NCBI GenBank assembly: GCA_963820955.1 | Contig: CAWGCA010000048.1 | Location: 62,001-126,000 of the forward strand | Source: CAWGCA01 sp963820955 | GTDB taxonomy: Bacteria; Pseudomonadota; Gammaproteobacteria; Chromatiales; Chromatiaceae | Length of the DNA stretch: 64,000 nt | Direction: 5' to 3' | Shown here: one piece after another, positions 35,378 through 44,580 of the stretch | Layout: each line of letters opens with the position of its first letter | Position numbering within the stretch: the first letter of the stretch is position 1 | Notes under the pieces: model-generated | Databases searched by the model: none | What the model was told of the DNA's origin: nothing | What the model saw: only the letters and a program-made list of their open reading frames with translations | Translations under genes and position numbers: made by a program

Positions 35378-36095
35378 GCGCGCGCCCCTCCTGCAGGTGC
35401 AGGATCTTTCCACGCGCTATGGACCGGTGCAGGCCCTGCACCAGGTATCGATCAGCGTCAGCGAGGGGGAACTGGTCGCCATGGTCGGAGCCAATGGCGC
35501 CGGCAAGACCACTCTGTTGCATACCCTGTCCGGGGTACAACGGGCCAGTGGTGGCACCGTCGCGCTCGACGGACGGGAGATCACCCGGCTGGCACCCCAC
35601 CGCATTGTCCGGGCCGGCATCTGCCACGTCCCCGAGGGCCGTCAGGTCTTCCCGCCGCTGAGCGTGGAGGACAACCTCCGGCTCGGAGGCTACGCCGTGC
35701 GTTCAGACCGGGAGTGGATAGCATCGGAACTGGGCTATATTTACGAGCTTTTCCCCATTCTGAAAGAACGCGCCAAACAGGCCGCCGGCACCCTCTCGGG
35801 CGGCGAGCAGCAGATGCTCGCGATCGGTCGGGCACTGCTTGGGCGCCCCCGACTGTTACTGCTGGATGAGCCATCCATGGGCCTGGCCCCCCTGCTGGTG
35901 AACGAAATCTTCCGGGTCATTCAGCGCCTGAACCAGCAGGGCGTCACCATCCTGCTGGTGGAGCAGAATGCCAGGGCAGCCCTGGGCATCGCCCACCGAG
36001 GCTATGTATTGGAAACGGGGCGGGTAGTATTGGCAGCCAGTTCCGAACAGCTGCTGGCCGATGAAGCGGTACGCAAGGCGTACCTCGGATACTGA
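35367..36095 (+). CDS. livF: Branched-chain-type ABC ATPase LivF
   Basis: 242 residues from the ATG inside the livG end; an earlier in-frame ATG at 35340 is deeper in livG and lacks family support. Walker A GANGAGKTTLL, signature LSGGEQQMLAIGRAL, Walker B LLLLDEPSMGLAP and VEQNARAALGIAHRGYVLETG. Completes the LivJHMGF importer. Confidence 0.96.
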   Translation: MPSERAPLLQVQDLSTRYGPVQALHQVSISVSEGELVAMVGANGAGKTTLLHTLSGVQRASGGTVALDGREITRLAPHRIVRAGICHVPEGRQVFPPLSVEDNLRLGGYAVRSDREWIASELGYIYELFPILKERAKQAAGTLSGGEQQMLAIGRALLGRPRLLLLDEPSMGLAPLLVNEIFRVIQRLNQQGVTILLVEQNARAALGIAHRGYVLETGRVVLAASSEQLLADEAVRKAYLGY

Positions 36096-36146
36096 GACCA
36101 GCAACAGTAGGCACCCAACTTCAACCTAAGGAACGGATAAGCATTC

Positions 36147-36803
36147 ATGTACGTCGCACAGATCATGTCCACCAAACTGGATACCGTCAGGGCAGATACC
36201 AAACTCTCGCAGGCCGCCAATCTGATGCGGGAGAAGAATCGCCGTTTCCTGCCGGTGGTGGATGAGAAAAACCGACTGGTCGGCCTGTTCAGTCACAAGG
36301 AGCTGGCACGGGCGGCACCCTCCGACATCACTACCCTGTCGGTGGGTGAGGTAAACTACCTTACCTCCAAGATCACGGTCGGCGAGCTCATGCAGCAGAA
36401 ACCGCTCACCTGCAGCGCCGGAACCCTGGTGGAGGAGGCGGGCCTGCTGATGCGCCAGAACCGGATCGGCTGTCTGCCGGTACTGCATCAGGATCATGTA
36501 GTGGGTGTGATCACCGAAGACGATATCCTGGATTTTCTGCTCGATATTACCGGCTGCAGACTCACCGACACCGCCCGCATCGCGGTGCATCTGCCTGACC
36601 AGACCGGGATGCTGGGCAACCTGCTGAGACGGATCAACGAATACGGCGGCTATATCGCCACGGTCGTCTCCCCGGTCTCCCCGATTGAAGCCGGTAAACG
36701 TATCGCCATTATCCGTTACCGGGCTGACAATCCCGCAGGCTTGGACGATCACCTGCAGGAACTGGGTTACGACCTGGTCGCCGAAGAGCTGCCCGATGAT
36801 TAA
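36147..36803 (+). CDS. AcuB-like CBS-CBS-ACT regulator
   Basis: 218 residues: two CBS domains (VAQIMSTKLDTVRADTKLSQA, RFLPVVDEKNRLVGLF; VGELMQQKPLTCSAGTLVEE, GCLPVLHQDHVVGVITEDD) and a C-terminal ACT domain (IAVHLPDQTGMLGNLLRRINEYGG). CBS pairs sense adenylates and ACT domains sense amino acids, so the protein may tune the arylacyl-CoA pathway to energy or aromatic amino-acid supply. It lies between the transporter and paaI-paaK, all same strand. Confidence 0.88.
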   Translation: MYVAQIMSTKLDTVRADTKLSQAANLMREKNRRFLPVVDEKNRLVGLFSHKELARAAPSDITTLSVGEVNYLTSKITVGELMQQKPLTCSAGTLVEEAGLLMRQNRIGCLPVLHQDHVVGVITEDDILDFLLDITGCRLTDTARIAVHLPDQTGMLGNLLRRINEYGGYIATVVSPVSPIEAGKRIAIIRYRADNPAGLDDHLQELGYDLVAEELPDD

Positions 36804-36902
36804 CTGGCCGTTATTGCCACAACATCCGGGCTGCCCCGGCTTACCGGCAGCAGTGCGGGACCGGTGGGCATTCGATCGCCACTCTTTTAGAATGAGCGCC
36901 TG

Positions 36903-37349
36903 ATGTCCGGTGAACAGCAACGGGCTGAGCAGATCGGGCACTGGCTGGTCCAACAGGACAGGTTTGCCCGACTACTGGGGATCGAATTGGAAGCGGTCGA
37001 ACCTGGTTTCTGCCGGGTCGGACTCACCGTGACCGGCGATATGCTGAACGCCGTCGGCCTTACTCATGGCGGCGTCACCTTTACCCTGGCCGATTTTGCC
37101 TTTGCCGTAGCCTCCAACTCCCATGGTACGGTGGCCGTCGCGCTGTCGGCGCAGATGAACTATCCCGCCGCCAGTCGCCAGGGGGATCGACTGACTGCAG
37201 AGGCACGGGAAGACAACCGGACCGGCCGCACCGGTCTCTACACTATCGAGGTCCGAGGCGCCGATGAAAGGCTGGTGGGGCTGTTCACCGGCACCGTTTT
37301 CCGGCGCTCGGATGCCTTATCGGATTGGATGAACGGAGAACAACAATGA
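36903..37349 (+). CDS. paaI: PaaI-type hotdog thioesterase
   Basis: 148 residues. Hotdog motif GLTHGGVTFTLADFAFAVASN with the conserved HGG, and VGLTVTGDMLNAVG and VALSAQMNYPAASRQGD. PaaI hydrolyses hydroxyphenylacetyl-CoA type intermediates and rescues CoA. Its stop overlaps paaK (ATGA), so the two are coupled, which strengthens the aryl-CoA reading. Confidence 0.92.
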   Translation: MSGEQQRAEQIGHWLVQQDRFARLLGIELEAVEPGFCRVGLTVTGDMLNAVGLTHGGVTFTLADFAFAVASNSHGTVAVALSAQMNYPAASRQGDRLTAEAREDNRTGRTGLYTIEVRGADERLVGLFTGTVFRRSDALSDWMNGEQQ

Positions 37350-38647
37350 TTCTGCATACCAAGTTCGAAACATTGCCGCGGGAGGAACTCGAGGCGCTGC
37401 AGCTTAAACGGCTCCGGAGCACTGTCGAACGCTGCTACTACACGGTAGGGTTCTACCGGGACAGCATGGACGACCTAGGCGTCAAACCCAGCCATATCAA
37501 GACCCTGGCCGACGTCCGGCTTCTGCCCTACACCAAAAAAGAGCATCTGCGGGAGAACTACCCATTCGGCCTGTTTGCCGTTCCCACCGACCAGGTGGTG
37601 CGGGTCCACGCCTCCTCTGGTACCACCGGCAAACCCACGGTGGTCGGCTACACTCAGCGGGATATCGCCACCTGGGCGCAGCTGGTCGCCCGCTGCCTCG
37701 CGGCCTCCGGGGTAAGACCCGGGGACCGGCTGCACAACGCCTATGGCTATGGTCTGTTCACCGGCGGTCTCGGTCTGCACTATGGCGGTGAGGAACTGGG
37801 CGTGATGGTTACCCCCATGTCCGGCGGCCAGACCCAGAAACAGATCATGCTGCTGCAGGACTTCAAGCCGACCGCTATCAGCTGCACCCCCTCCTATGCC
37901 CTCAATCTCGCCGAGGAAGCCGAACGCATGGGGGTGGATATCCGGAAACTGCCGCTGCGGGTGGGCATCCATGGCGCGGAGCCCTGGACCGAGGAGATGC
38001 GTTACGAGATCGAGTCCCGTCTCGGTATCGATGCCATCGATATCTACGGCCTGTCGGAGGTGATAGGTCCCGGTGTGGGGAACGAGTGTATCGAGGCCAA
38101 GAGCGGCCTGCACATCTGGGAGGACCACTTCCTGGTGGAGTGCGTGGACGTGGACTCCGGAAAACCCCTGCCCTACGGCGAGGAGGGGGAGATCGTCTTC
38201 ACCTCCCTGACCAAGGAGGCCTTCCCCATCCTGCGCTACCGCACCCGGGATATCTCGGTGCTCAATCCCGCCCCCTGCAAATGCGGGCGTACCCACGTTC
38301 GGATGCAGCGGATCACCGGCCGCAGCGACGACATGCTGATCATCCGCGGCGTCAACGTCTTCCCGTCCCAGGTGGAATCCGTGCTGATGCAGACCGAGAC
38401 CCTCTCCCCCTTCTATCAGATCGAGGTATTCCGGGAGGGTAGTATGGACAGCATGATGGTCAACGTGGAAGCCAGCCCGCCGCTAATGGAGCAACCCCAG
38501 GAGGCGCGCGACAAGGTGGCGCACAAGGTGACTCGCGACATCAAGGACTTCATCGGCGTCAGTTGCAAGGTCGTGATCAAGGGAGTCGGCGAGGTGCCTC
38601 GCTCCCAGGGCAAGGCGGTGCGGGTCATCGACCATCGCAAGAAATAA
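37346..38647 (+). CDS. paaK: Phenylacetate-CoA ligase family protein
   Basis: 433 residues, typical PaaK length. AMP-binding motif VHASSGTTGKPTVVGYT, CTPSYALNLAEEAERMG, GLSEVIGPGVGNECIEAKSGLHIWED, RTRDISVL and the C-terminal MLIIRGVNVFPSQVESVL. It activates an aryl acid (phenylacetate, indoleacetate or a relative) to its CoA thioester with ATP to AMP. Shift of start from 37325 to the ATGA overlap at 37346 gives the family start MILHTKFETL. Confidence 0.95.
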   Translation: MILHTKFETLPREELEALQLKRLRSTVERCYYTVGFYRDSMDDLGVKPSHIKTLADVRLLPYTKKEHLRENYPFGLFAVPTDQVVRVHASSGTTGKPTVVGYTQRDIATWAQLVARCLAASGVRPGDRLHNAYGYGLFTGGLGLHYGGEELGVMVTPMSGGQTQKQIMLLQDFKPTAISCTPSYALNLAEEAERMGVDIRKLPLRVGIHGAEPWTEEMRYEIESRLGIDAIDIYGLSEVIGPGVGNECIEAKSGLHIWEDHFLVECVDVDSGKPLPYGEEGEIVFTSLTKEAFPILRYRTRDISVLNPAPCKCGRTHVRMQRITGRSDDMLIIRGVNVFPSQVESVLMQTETLSPFYQIEVFREGSMDSMMVNVEASPPLMEQPQEARDKVAHKVTRDIKDFIGVSCKVVIKGVGEVPRSQGKAVRVIDHRKK

Positions 38648-38806
38648 ACGGCCTTCCGGCAGCAATTCGACTGCCGGGAGGTACCGGCAAATCGAGCCGC
38701 AAACCATAGAACTCGACCCTCAGTCTTTGCATCGGTCGATTCGGTGGCTAAACTTGAAGATTCGGGCAAGCTTGCTCTTGCCATCCAGATAAAAAAGGTG
38801 ACGACA

Positions 38807-40696
38807 TTGAACGCTGTGAATCCCCTGCCGGCCACTGACCGGCGCTTTATGTCAGGTAATGAGGCAGTGGCTCGCGGCGCCTGGGAGGCGGGTTGTCGGG
38901 TGGCAGCCGCCTACCCCGGAACCCCCTCCACCGAGATCCTGGAGTACGCCTCCCAGTTCCCGGAGATGTACAGCGAATGGTCGGTGAATGAAAAGGTCTC
39001 CCTGGAGGTCGCGATCGGCGCCTCCCTGGCCGGCAGCCGTGCCCTGTGCGCCATGAAGCACGTCGGGCTCAACGTCGCATCGGATGCCCTGATGACCAAC
39101 ACCCTGATCGGGGTGGGCGGTGGACTGGTGATTGCCGTGGCTGACGATGTGGGGCTTTCCTCATCCCAGAACGAACAGGATTCCCGCTTCTGGGGGCGAT
39201 TTGCCCATGTTCCAATGCTGGAGCCTTCGGACGCCCAGGAGGCCTACCAGTTCACCAAATTCGCTTTCGAGCTGTCAGAGCGCTTCGAGGTACCAGTCAT
39301 CCTGCGCCTGACCACTCGTATCTGTCACGTAAAAGGGGTCGTTGTCCCCGCTGATCGCCAGGAGTTCTCCCTGGAGCAGGGGTTCCAGAAGGACCCGGCC
39401 CGCTGGGTGATGGTGCCTGGCAATGCAAAAGCCCGCATCCCCATGATGTTCGAACGGGAACAACGCCTGCGAGAATACAGCGAACAGAGTGAGCTCAATA
39501 TCATTCAGCAGGGCAGCGACCCACGGGTCGGCTTTGTCACCTCGGGCCCCACCTTCATGCATGTCCAGGAGGCGTTCCCCAACGCCCCGTTGATCAAGAT
39601 TGGAATGAGCTATCCGCCACCCATCGAGATGATCCGAAGCCTGTCCAAGCAGGTGGAGACGCTGGTCGTGGTGGAGGAAGTGGAACCTCTGCTGGAGACC
39701 GAAATCAAGGCCGCCGGCATTAAGGTGCTCGGCAAAGATATCCTGCCCCGGGCTGGCGAACTCTCCCCGAATATTCTGCGGCCGGCGATTGCCGGGCTGC
39801 TGGGTGAGGAGATCGGCGAACAGACCAGTGCCGCGGCCCCTGTCGACCAGCCGGTAGCGGCACACCTGGAGATCGCCAAGGATCTGTTTCCACGCCCGCC
39901 GACCATGTGCGTGGCCTGCCCGCACCTGGGCATCTACTACTGCCTATCCAAGATAAAAAACACCACCATCTCCGGCGATATCGGCTGTTACACCCTGGGG
40001 GCCGGTCAGCCATGGAACGCATTGGATACCTGTGTCTGCATGGGGGCCTCCATGGGTATAGCCCTGGGGCTGGACAAAGGTCGTGTCGAGGCCGACAAAA
40101 ACAAGAAGATCATCGCGGTGATCGGAGACTCCACCTTCATGCACATGGGTTTGCAGGGACTGCTCGACATGACCTACAACCGGGGGAATGTAACGGTCCT
40201 GCTGCTGGACAACCGCGCAGTGGGGATGACCGGCGGTCAGAACAACCCCGCCAGTGGCCTGGATATCCATGGAGAACCGGCACCCAGGGCGAATTTCCGC
40301 AAACTGGTGGAGGCGCTTGACGTCAAGCCCGACCGCATCCACGAGGTGAACCCCTACGAGTTGCCGGTGCTGTTCAAGGCGATCCGGGAGGAGGTTAAGG
40401 TACCGGATACCTCGGTGATCATCACCAATCAGCCCTGCGTGCTGGTGGATTTTTACGCCTCCCAGCCGCCCTTGACGGTGGACGAAGAGAAGTGCACCGG
40501 TTGCAAGAACTGTTTAGACGTAGGCTGCCCGGCGATCTTTGTCACACGGCGGGAGACCGTGGTAAAACCCAATGGCAAGGAGAAGGAACTGGCCTTCGTG
40601 GGTATCGACACCCAGGCCTGCACCGGCTGCAATCTCTGCCCTAAAACCTGCGGTCCGGACGCCATTGTTCCGCTGGAAAACTTCAGCCGCGAGTGA
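38807..40696 (+). CDS. iorA: Indolepyruvate:ferredoxin oxidoreductase alpha subunit
   Basis: About 629 residues. Domain I (MSGNEAVARGAWEAGCRVAA, YPGTPSTEILE), TPP-binding domain (GDIGCYTLGA, CVCMGASMGIALG, VIGDSTFMHMGLQGLLDMTYN, LLLDNRAVGMTGGQ) and C-terminal 2[4Fe-4S] domain (EEKCTGCKNCLDVGCP, TQACTGCNLCPKTCGP). It oxidatively decarboxylates arylpyruvates to arylacetyl-CoA with ferredoxin, reversibly. I prefer the TTG at 38807 with AAGG 8 bases upstream; a GTG at 38744 would add 21 residues. Confidence 0.96.
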   Translation: MNAVNPLPATDRRFMSGNEAVARGAWEAGCRVAAAYPGTPSTEILEYASQFPEMYSEWSVNEKVSLEVAIGASLAGSRALCAMKHVGLNVASDALMTNTLIGVGGGLVIAVADDVGLSSSQNEQDSRFWGRFAHVPMLEPSDAQEAYQFTKFAFELSERFEVPVILRLTTRICHVKGVVVPADRQEFSLEQGFQKDPARWVMVPGNAKARIPMMFEREQRLREYSEQSELNIIQQGSDPRVGFVTSGPTFMHVQEAFPNAPLIKIGMSYPPPIEMIRSLSKQVETLVVVEEVEPLLETEIKAAGIKVLGKDILPRAGELSPNILRPAIAGLLGEEIGEQTSAAAPVDQPVAAHLEIAKDLFPRPPTMCVACPHLGIYYCLSKIKNTTISGDIGCYTLGAGQPWNALDTCVCMGASMGIALGLDKGRVEADKNKKIIAVIGDSTFMHMGLQGLLDMTYNRGNVTVLLLDNRAVGMTGGQNNPASGLDIHGEPAPRANFRKLVEALDVKPDRIHEVNPYELPVLFKAIREEVKVPDTSVIITNQPCVLVDFYASQPPLTVDEEKCTGCKNCLDVGCPAIFVTRRETVVKPNGKEKELAFVGIDTQACTGCNLCPKTCGPDAIVPLENFSRE

Positions 40697-40815
40697 ACGA
40701 GTGAAGTGCCTCATGCTGGCGCAGCACTGCGCTGCTGGAACGGGGTTCAAACCACGAGTCGATTTGCCTGACAAGGGCAGCAAGGGTTAAACGTAGTTAA
40801 ACAAGCGAGTCCATC

Positions 40816-41418
40816 TTGAGCGAGAATAAAATCACCAACATCCTGGTATCCGGCATCGGTGGCCAGGGTGTAATGACCGCCGCCGAAATCATCTCCCAGA
40901 CAGCCCTGGCTCAGGGCTATGATGTCAAAAAAACCGAAGTCGCGGGTATGGCCCAACGCGGGGGCGTAGTCACCTCCCACGTCCGTTTTGGAGAGCGGGT
41001 GTTCTCTCCCGCGATCCCCAACGGGGAAGCGGACATCCTGGTCGGTTTCGAGCCGGCCGAGGCGCTGCGCTGGTGCGCTCATCTGAGACCCAACGGCGTG
41101 GCGATGGTGAACCGGGTAAGACAGGAGCCACCGGTGGTGAGTTTCGGCCTGTACGATTATCCAGAGGATCCGATCGGCGATATGCGCAGGGCCGGGATAA
41201 ACGTACACGCCTTCGACGCCGGGGAAATTGCCCGGAAACTGGGCAACTTCCGACTGGTAAACACCGTCATGCTGGGGGCCATCTCCGGCTATCTCCCCTT
41301 TCCCGCCGAGGTGCTGAAAGAGGCGATCCTGGAGCGCTTCCGGGCGCGCAAACCGAAACTGGTAGAGATCAACGAACAGGCCTTCGAAGCGGGGCGCGCC
41401 GCCGAGGCCGCTGCCTGA
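40816..41418 (+). CDS. iorB: Indolepyruvate:ferredoxin oxidoreductase beta subunit
   Basis: 200 residues. Gamma-domain fold of 2-oxoacid oxidoreductases: ILVSGIGGQGVMTAAEIIS, KKTEVAGMAQRGGVVTSHVR, DILVGFEPAEALRW and RLVNTVMLGAISGYLPFP. The start is a TTG (TTGAGCGAG). Separated from iorA by 119 bases that contain a small GC-rich dyad (GCGCAG/CTGCGC near 40721-40734). Forms the alpha2beta2-type enzyme with IorA. Confidence 0.95.
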   Translation: MSENKITNILVSGIGGQGVMTAAEIISQTALAQGYDVKKTEVAGMAQRGGVVTSHVRFGERVFSPAIPNGEADILVGFEPAEALRWCAHLRPNGVAMVNRVRQEPPVVSFGLYDYPEDPIGDMRRAGINVHAFDAGEIARKLGNFRLVNTVMLGAISGYLPFPAEVLKEAILERFRARKPKLVEINEQAFEAGRAAEAAA

Positions 41419-41432
41419 ATACCAACCCATCA

Positions 41433-42764
41433 ATGGCGCACTGGCATCCCGCCTCCTGGCAGAAACTGCCGGCCAGGCAACAGGCCATATACCCCTCTGC
41501 CGAGGCGCTGGAGCAGGTATTGAACCAGCTATCCAGCATGCCCCCCCTGGTTACATCCTGGGAGATAGAAGGCCTTAAAAGCCAACTGGCCGCCGCCGCC
41601 AGGGGCGAGGCCTTCCTGCTCCAGGGCGGAGATTGCGCCGAAAACTTCAGCGACTGTTGCTCGCCGATCATCACTAACAAACTGAAAATCCTGCTGCAGA
41701 TGAGCCTGGTCCTGATCCACGGGCTCAACAAAAAGGTGATCCGGGTCGGCCGCATCGCCGGCCAGTACGCAAAACCGCGAACCGCAGACACCGAAACCCG
41801 CGCTGGCGTCACCCTGCCAAGCTACCGGGGCGATCTGGTGAACGGCCCGGATTTCTGCATCGACGCCCGAACCCCGGACCCGATACGCCTGTTGCGGGGC
41901 TACGGCCGCGCCGCTATGACCCTGAACTACATTCGGGCCCTGTCGGATTGCGGCTTTGCCGATTTACACCATCCGGAAAACTGGGATCTGGATTTCGTTC
42001 GTCACGCCCCCCGGGCAGACGAATATCGACGGGTGGTCAGTGCGCTTGCCAGTTCCCTCCGCTTCCTGGAGACCCTAGGGGGTGGCGGCAGCGAACTGAA
42101 CCGGGTGCAATTCTTCACCAGTCACGAAGGCTTGCATCTTCGCTATGAACAGGCGGTGACCCGCCAGGTACCCAACCGCCCCGGCTGGTACAACCTGGGT
42201 ACCCACCTGCCCTGGATCGGTTTGCGCACTGCCAACCTGGATGGGGCGCATATCGAATATTTCCGGGGCATCGTGAATCCGATTGGCGTAAAGATAGGCA
42301 GTGGCATGTCGGAACTGCAGGTGCGTCAACTGGGGGAATGTCTGAATCCGGATAACGAACCGGGCAAACTGGTCTTGATTCACCGGTTTGGCGCAGACCA
42401 GATCGCCGCCAGTCTGCCACCGTTGATTGATGCAGTGCAACGCAATGGAATGCCGGTACTTTGGGTCTGCGACCCCATGCACGGCAACACCGAAACCACT
42501 GCCAGCGGTTACAAGACCCGCCGTTTCGAACGGATATTATCAGAGCTGGAACAAGCCCTTGACCTGCACCGGCAACGGGGTAGTATCCTGGGCGGGGTTC
42601 ATTTCGAACTGACCGGCGATGACGTCACCGAGTGTATCGGTGGGGCCCGCGGCCTGGATGAAGCCGGGCTTGAACGCGCCTACCTGACCCAGGTGGACCC
42701 CCGTCTCAACTATGAGCAGGCACTGGAGATGGCGATGGCCATCGTGCGAAAAACCGAGAATTGA
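41433..42764 (+). CDS. Class II 3-deoxy-7-phosphoheptulonate synthase
   Basis: 443 residues, plant/Mycobacterium-type class II DAHP synthase. Motifs: FLLQGGDCAENFSDC, RVGRIAGQYAKPRT, LPSYRGDLVNG, FFTSHEGLHLRYEQAVTR, FRGIVNPIGVKIGSGMS, VWVCDPMHGNTETT-like (LWVCDPMHGNTETTASGY) and GGVHFELTGDDVTECIGGA. It condenses PEP and erythrose 4-phosphate, the first shikimate step. The open frame extends upstream inside iorB but the ATG at 41433 is the family start. Fifteen bases after iorB, so likely the same operon. Confidence 0.95.
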   Translation: MAHWHPASWQKLPARQQAIYPSAEALEQVLNQLSSMPPLVTSWEIEGLKSQLAAAARGEAFLLQGGDCAENFSDCCSPIITNKLKILLQMSLVLIHGLNKKVIRVGRIAGQYAKPRTADTETRAGVTLPSYRGDLVNGPDFCIDARTPDPIRLLRGYGRAAMTLNYIRALSDCGFADLHHPENWDLDFVRHAPRADEYRRVVSALASSLRFLETLGGGGSELNRVQFFTSHEGLHLRYEQAVTRQVPNRPGWYNLGTHLPWIGLRTANLDGAHIEYFRGIVNPIGVKIGSGMSELQVRQLGECLNPDNEPGKLVLIHRFGADQIAASLPPLIDAVQRNGMPVLWVCDPMHGNTETTASGYKTRRFERILSELEQALDLHRQRGSILGGVHFELTGDDVTECIGGARGLDEAGLERAYLTQVDPRLNYEQALEMAMAIVRKTEN

Positions 42765-42781
42765 GGGTACCCCTTATCCCT

Positions 42782-44212
42782 TCAGTTACCGTCGACAAAC
42801 CAGGGCTCTTGCACCGGCCCGGGTGCGGCCGACACAGGGCTCGAACTGGCTGTGGCTTCGAACGCCGCTGCAGCAGCCTCTCCGTTCAGCCAGCGATTCT
42901 GCTCCATGACCCGATTCAGGCCTGAACGCATCACTTTCGATTCCTTCTGTATTATCTGATCGACACGCTCCACCTCGGCCACCTCCGCCGATTGGTAGGT
43001 ATCCCGACCGGTACCGACAATCTTCGGGGTAATCAGAATGACTGTTTCGGTATTTGCGATCTTTTTCGCCTTGTTGGAGAAAAGCAGATTGATACCAGGC
43101 AGGTCGCCCAGCACCGGAACACCTTCGCGGGTCTCATCCACCTGCTGTTTGATCAACCCTCCGATAAAGACGGTCTGACCGTCTGCCACCAGCATATTGG
43201 TAGAGACCTGGGTCGTGGTCTTAGACGGTATGCCGTCATCGGAGACACTGCCGGTACTCACCTCCGGTGAGATCTCCATCAGTATCTCCCCTTTGTCGTT
43301 GACCGAGGAGGTCACCCGCAGAATGATACCCGAGGCCAGGTACTCGATACTCTCGGAGGTTACCTGGTTAATAGTGGTGGTCACGCTGTAGCCCTGCTCC
43401 TCGCCCACGATCACAAAGGCCTCCTTGTGTTCCAGTGCAAGCAGCTTGGGCGCCGACAGGGTTCGCAGCCGGCCACGGATCTTGAGGGCGTCGAGCGCTA
43501 CCTCGATGTTTGAGTTGACAAAGTTGAAAAACAGGCCCGGCGAGATAGGGTTCGACAACCGACGGGTCCCCAACTCACCATCCGAGAAGATCCGTTTCCA
43601 GTCGAGGCCGAACGACTCGCTGTCTGCCAGGCCCACCTGCAGTATCCTCGCCTCTATCAGAATCTGCTTCGGCTCACTGTCAACCACCTGCAGCAACTTT
43701 TCAATCCGTTCCAGGAAGGGAGGCAGATCCTCAACCACCAGCAACCGGCGGTCGCTCAGCTTGGTGATCTTTCCGTATTCCGAAAGATGCTTGCTGATAA
43801 TCGGCTCCACATCGTCGGCATTGGCGAAATACAATCTGAAGGTCTTCAGATCGGTCATGCCCCCCAGGCTGTATTTCCCCGTTTCATCGCGGTCGACAAT
43901 CAGGTAACTGCCGTTTCGCTTGTTTACGGCATAACCGGCCGCATCGGTAATGGAGCGTATCGCCTGATCCAGGTCGACATCATAGAGATTTACCGAAATC
44001 TTCCCCTCCACGCCGTCGGAAACGAGGATATTTACCCGTTGCTGCCGTGACAGCATCTGCATCACCTCGCGAAATTCCACATCCTGGAGGGTGATGGTCA
44101 GTTTGGTATCCTCAGCAAATGCGGTAAACGCCAGCAACAGAAGCAGCAACGTAAGACAGTGCCGTAATCTACTCTGACCTAGCGACGGCAAACTTGGATA
44201 ACTGTTAGTCAT
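42782..44212 (-). CDS. MshL-like secretin of an MSHA/type II-like pilus system
   Basis: 476 residues: signal peptide (LTLLLLLLAFTAFAED), STN domain (TLQDVEFREVMQMLSRQQRVNILVSD, split), secretin N1-type domain (KTFRLYFANADDVEPIISKHL) and the secretin core (EARILQVGLADSESFGLDW, SAPKLLALEHKEAFVIVGEE, VADGQTVFIGGLIKQQ, GVPVLGDLPGINLLF). It forms the outer-membrane channel. Last gene of the leftward cluster; convergent with the DAHP synthase gene. MshL rather than PilQ or GspD is suggested by its short size and by the order of partners. Confidence 0.9.
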   Translation of the reverse strand: MTNSYPSLPSLGQSRLRHCLTLLLLLLAFTAFAEDTKLTITLQDVEFREVMQMLSRQQRVNILVSDGVEGKISVNLYDVDLDQAIRSITDAAGYAVNKRNGSYLIVDRDETGKYSLGGMTDLKTFRLYFANADDVEPIISKHLSEYGKITKLSDRRLLVVEDLPPFLERIEKLLQVVDSEPKQILIEARILQVGLADSESFGLDWKRIFSDGELGTRRLSNPISPGLFFNFVNSNIEVALDALKIRGRLRTLSAPKLLALEHKEAFVIVGEEQGYSVTTTINQVTSESIEYLASGIILRVTSSVNDKGEILMEISPEVSTGSVSDDGIPSKTTTQVSTNMLVADGQTVFIGGLIKQQVDETREGVPVLGDLPGINLLFSNKAKKIANTETVILITPKIVGTGRDTYQSAEVAEVERVDQIIQKESKVMRSGLNRVMEQNRWLNGEAAAAAFEATASSSPVSAAPGPVQEPWFVDGN

Positions 44213-44580
44213 TCTTTTTCTGATCCTTTCGCCCCCACGTCGAAGGTGTATCTGTCGCCATCCCTGACAAAAACCGCCGCCCCTTCGCCGACGGATTCCA
44301 ACCGAAATCCCCCGAACTCTTCGCCCACTTCGACTATCTCACCATCCACATTGACCAACGGGTGACTGCTAGAAGCCAGTGTCGCACTCAGTATCAGACG
44401 AGAAGGTTGTTGCCTGGTGCTCTGCTCCGGGGTCGGCTCCACTGAGGGTTCCCGCACCAGCTGAGGCTTGCGGAAGGGGTTGTGCTGCAATCCGTACCGG
44501 GAGTCATCTGCCGACACCAGGCAGCCAGCGCCCCAGATCGCGATTAAAAAAACTGTACCTTTGAGCCAGGGGGCATCCAT
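44209..44580 (-). CDS. MshK/PilP-like periplasmic protein
   Basis: 123 residues with an N-terminal signal or anchor (GTVFLIAIWGAGCLVSA), the short motif HNPFRKPQLV and a small beta domain (ILSATLASSSHPLVNVDGEIV, GFRLESVGEGAAVFVRDGD) like the homology-region domain of GspC/PilP/MshK. Likely links the inner-membrane platform to the secretin. Overlaps the secretin by 4 bases. Confidence 0.75.
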   Translation of the reverse strand: MDAPWLKGTVFLIAIWGAGCLVSADDSRYGLQHNPFRKPQLVREPSVEPTPEQSTRQQPSRLILSATLASSSHPLVNVDGEIVEVGEEFGGFRLESVGEGAAVFVRDGDRYTFDVGAKGSEKE

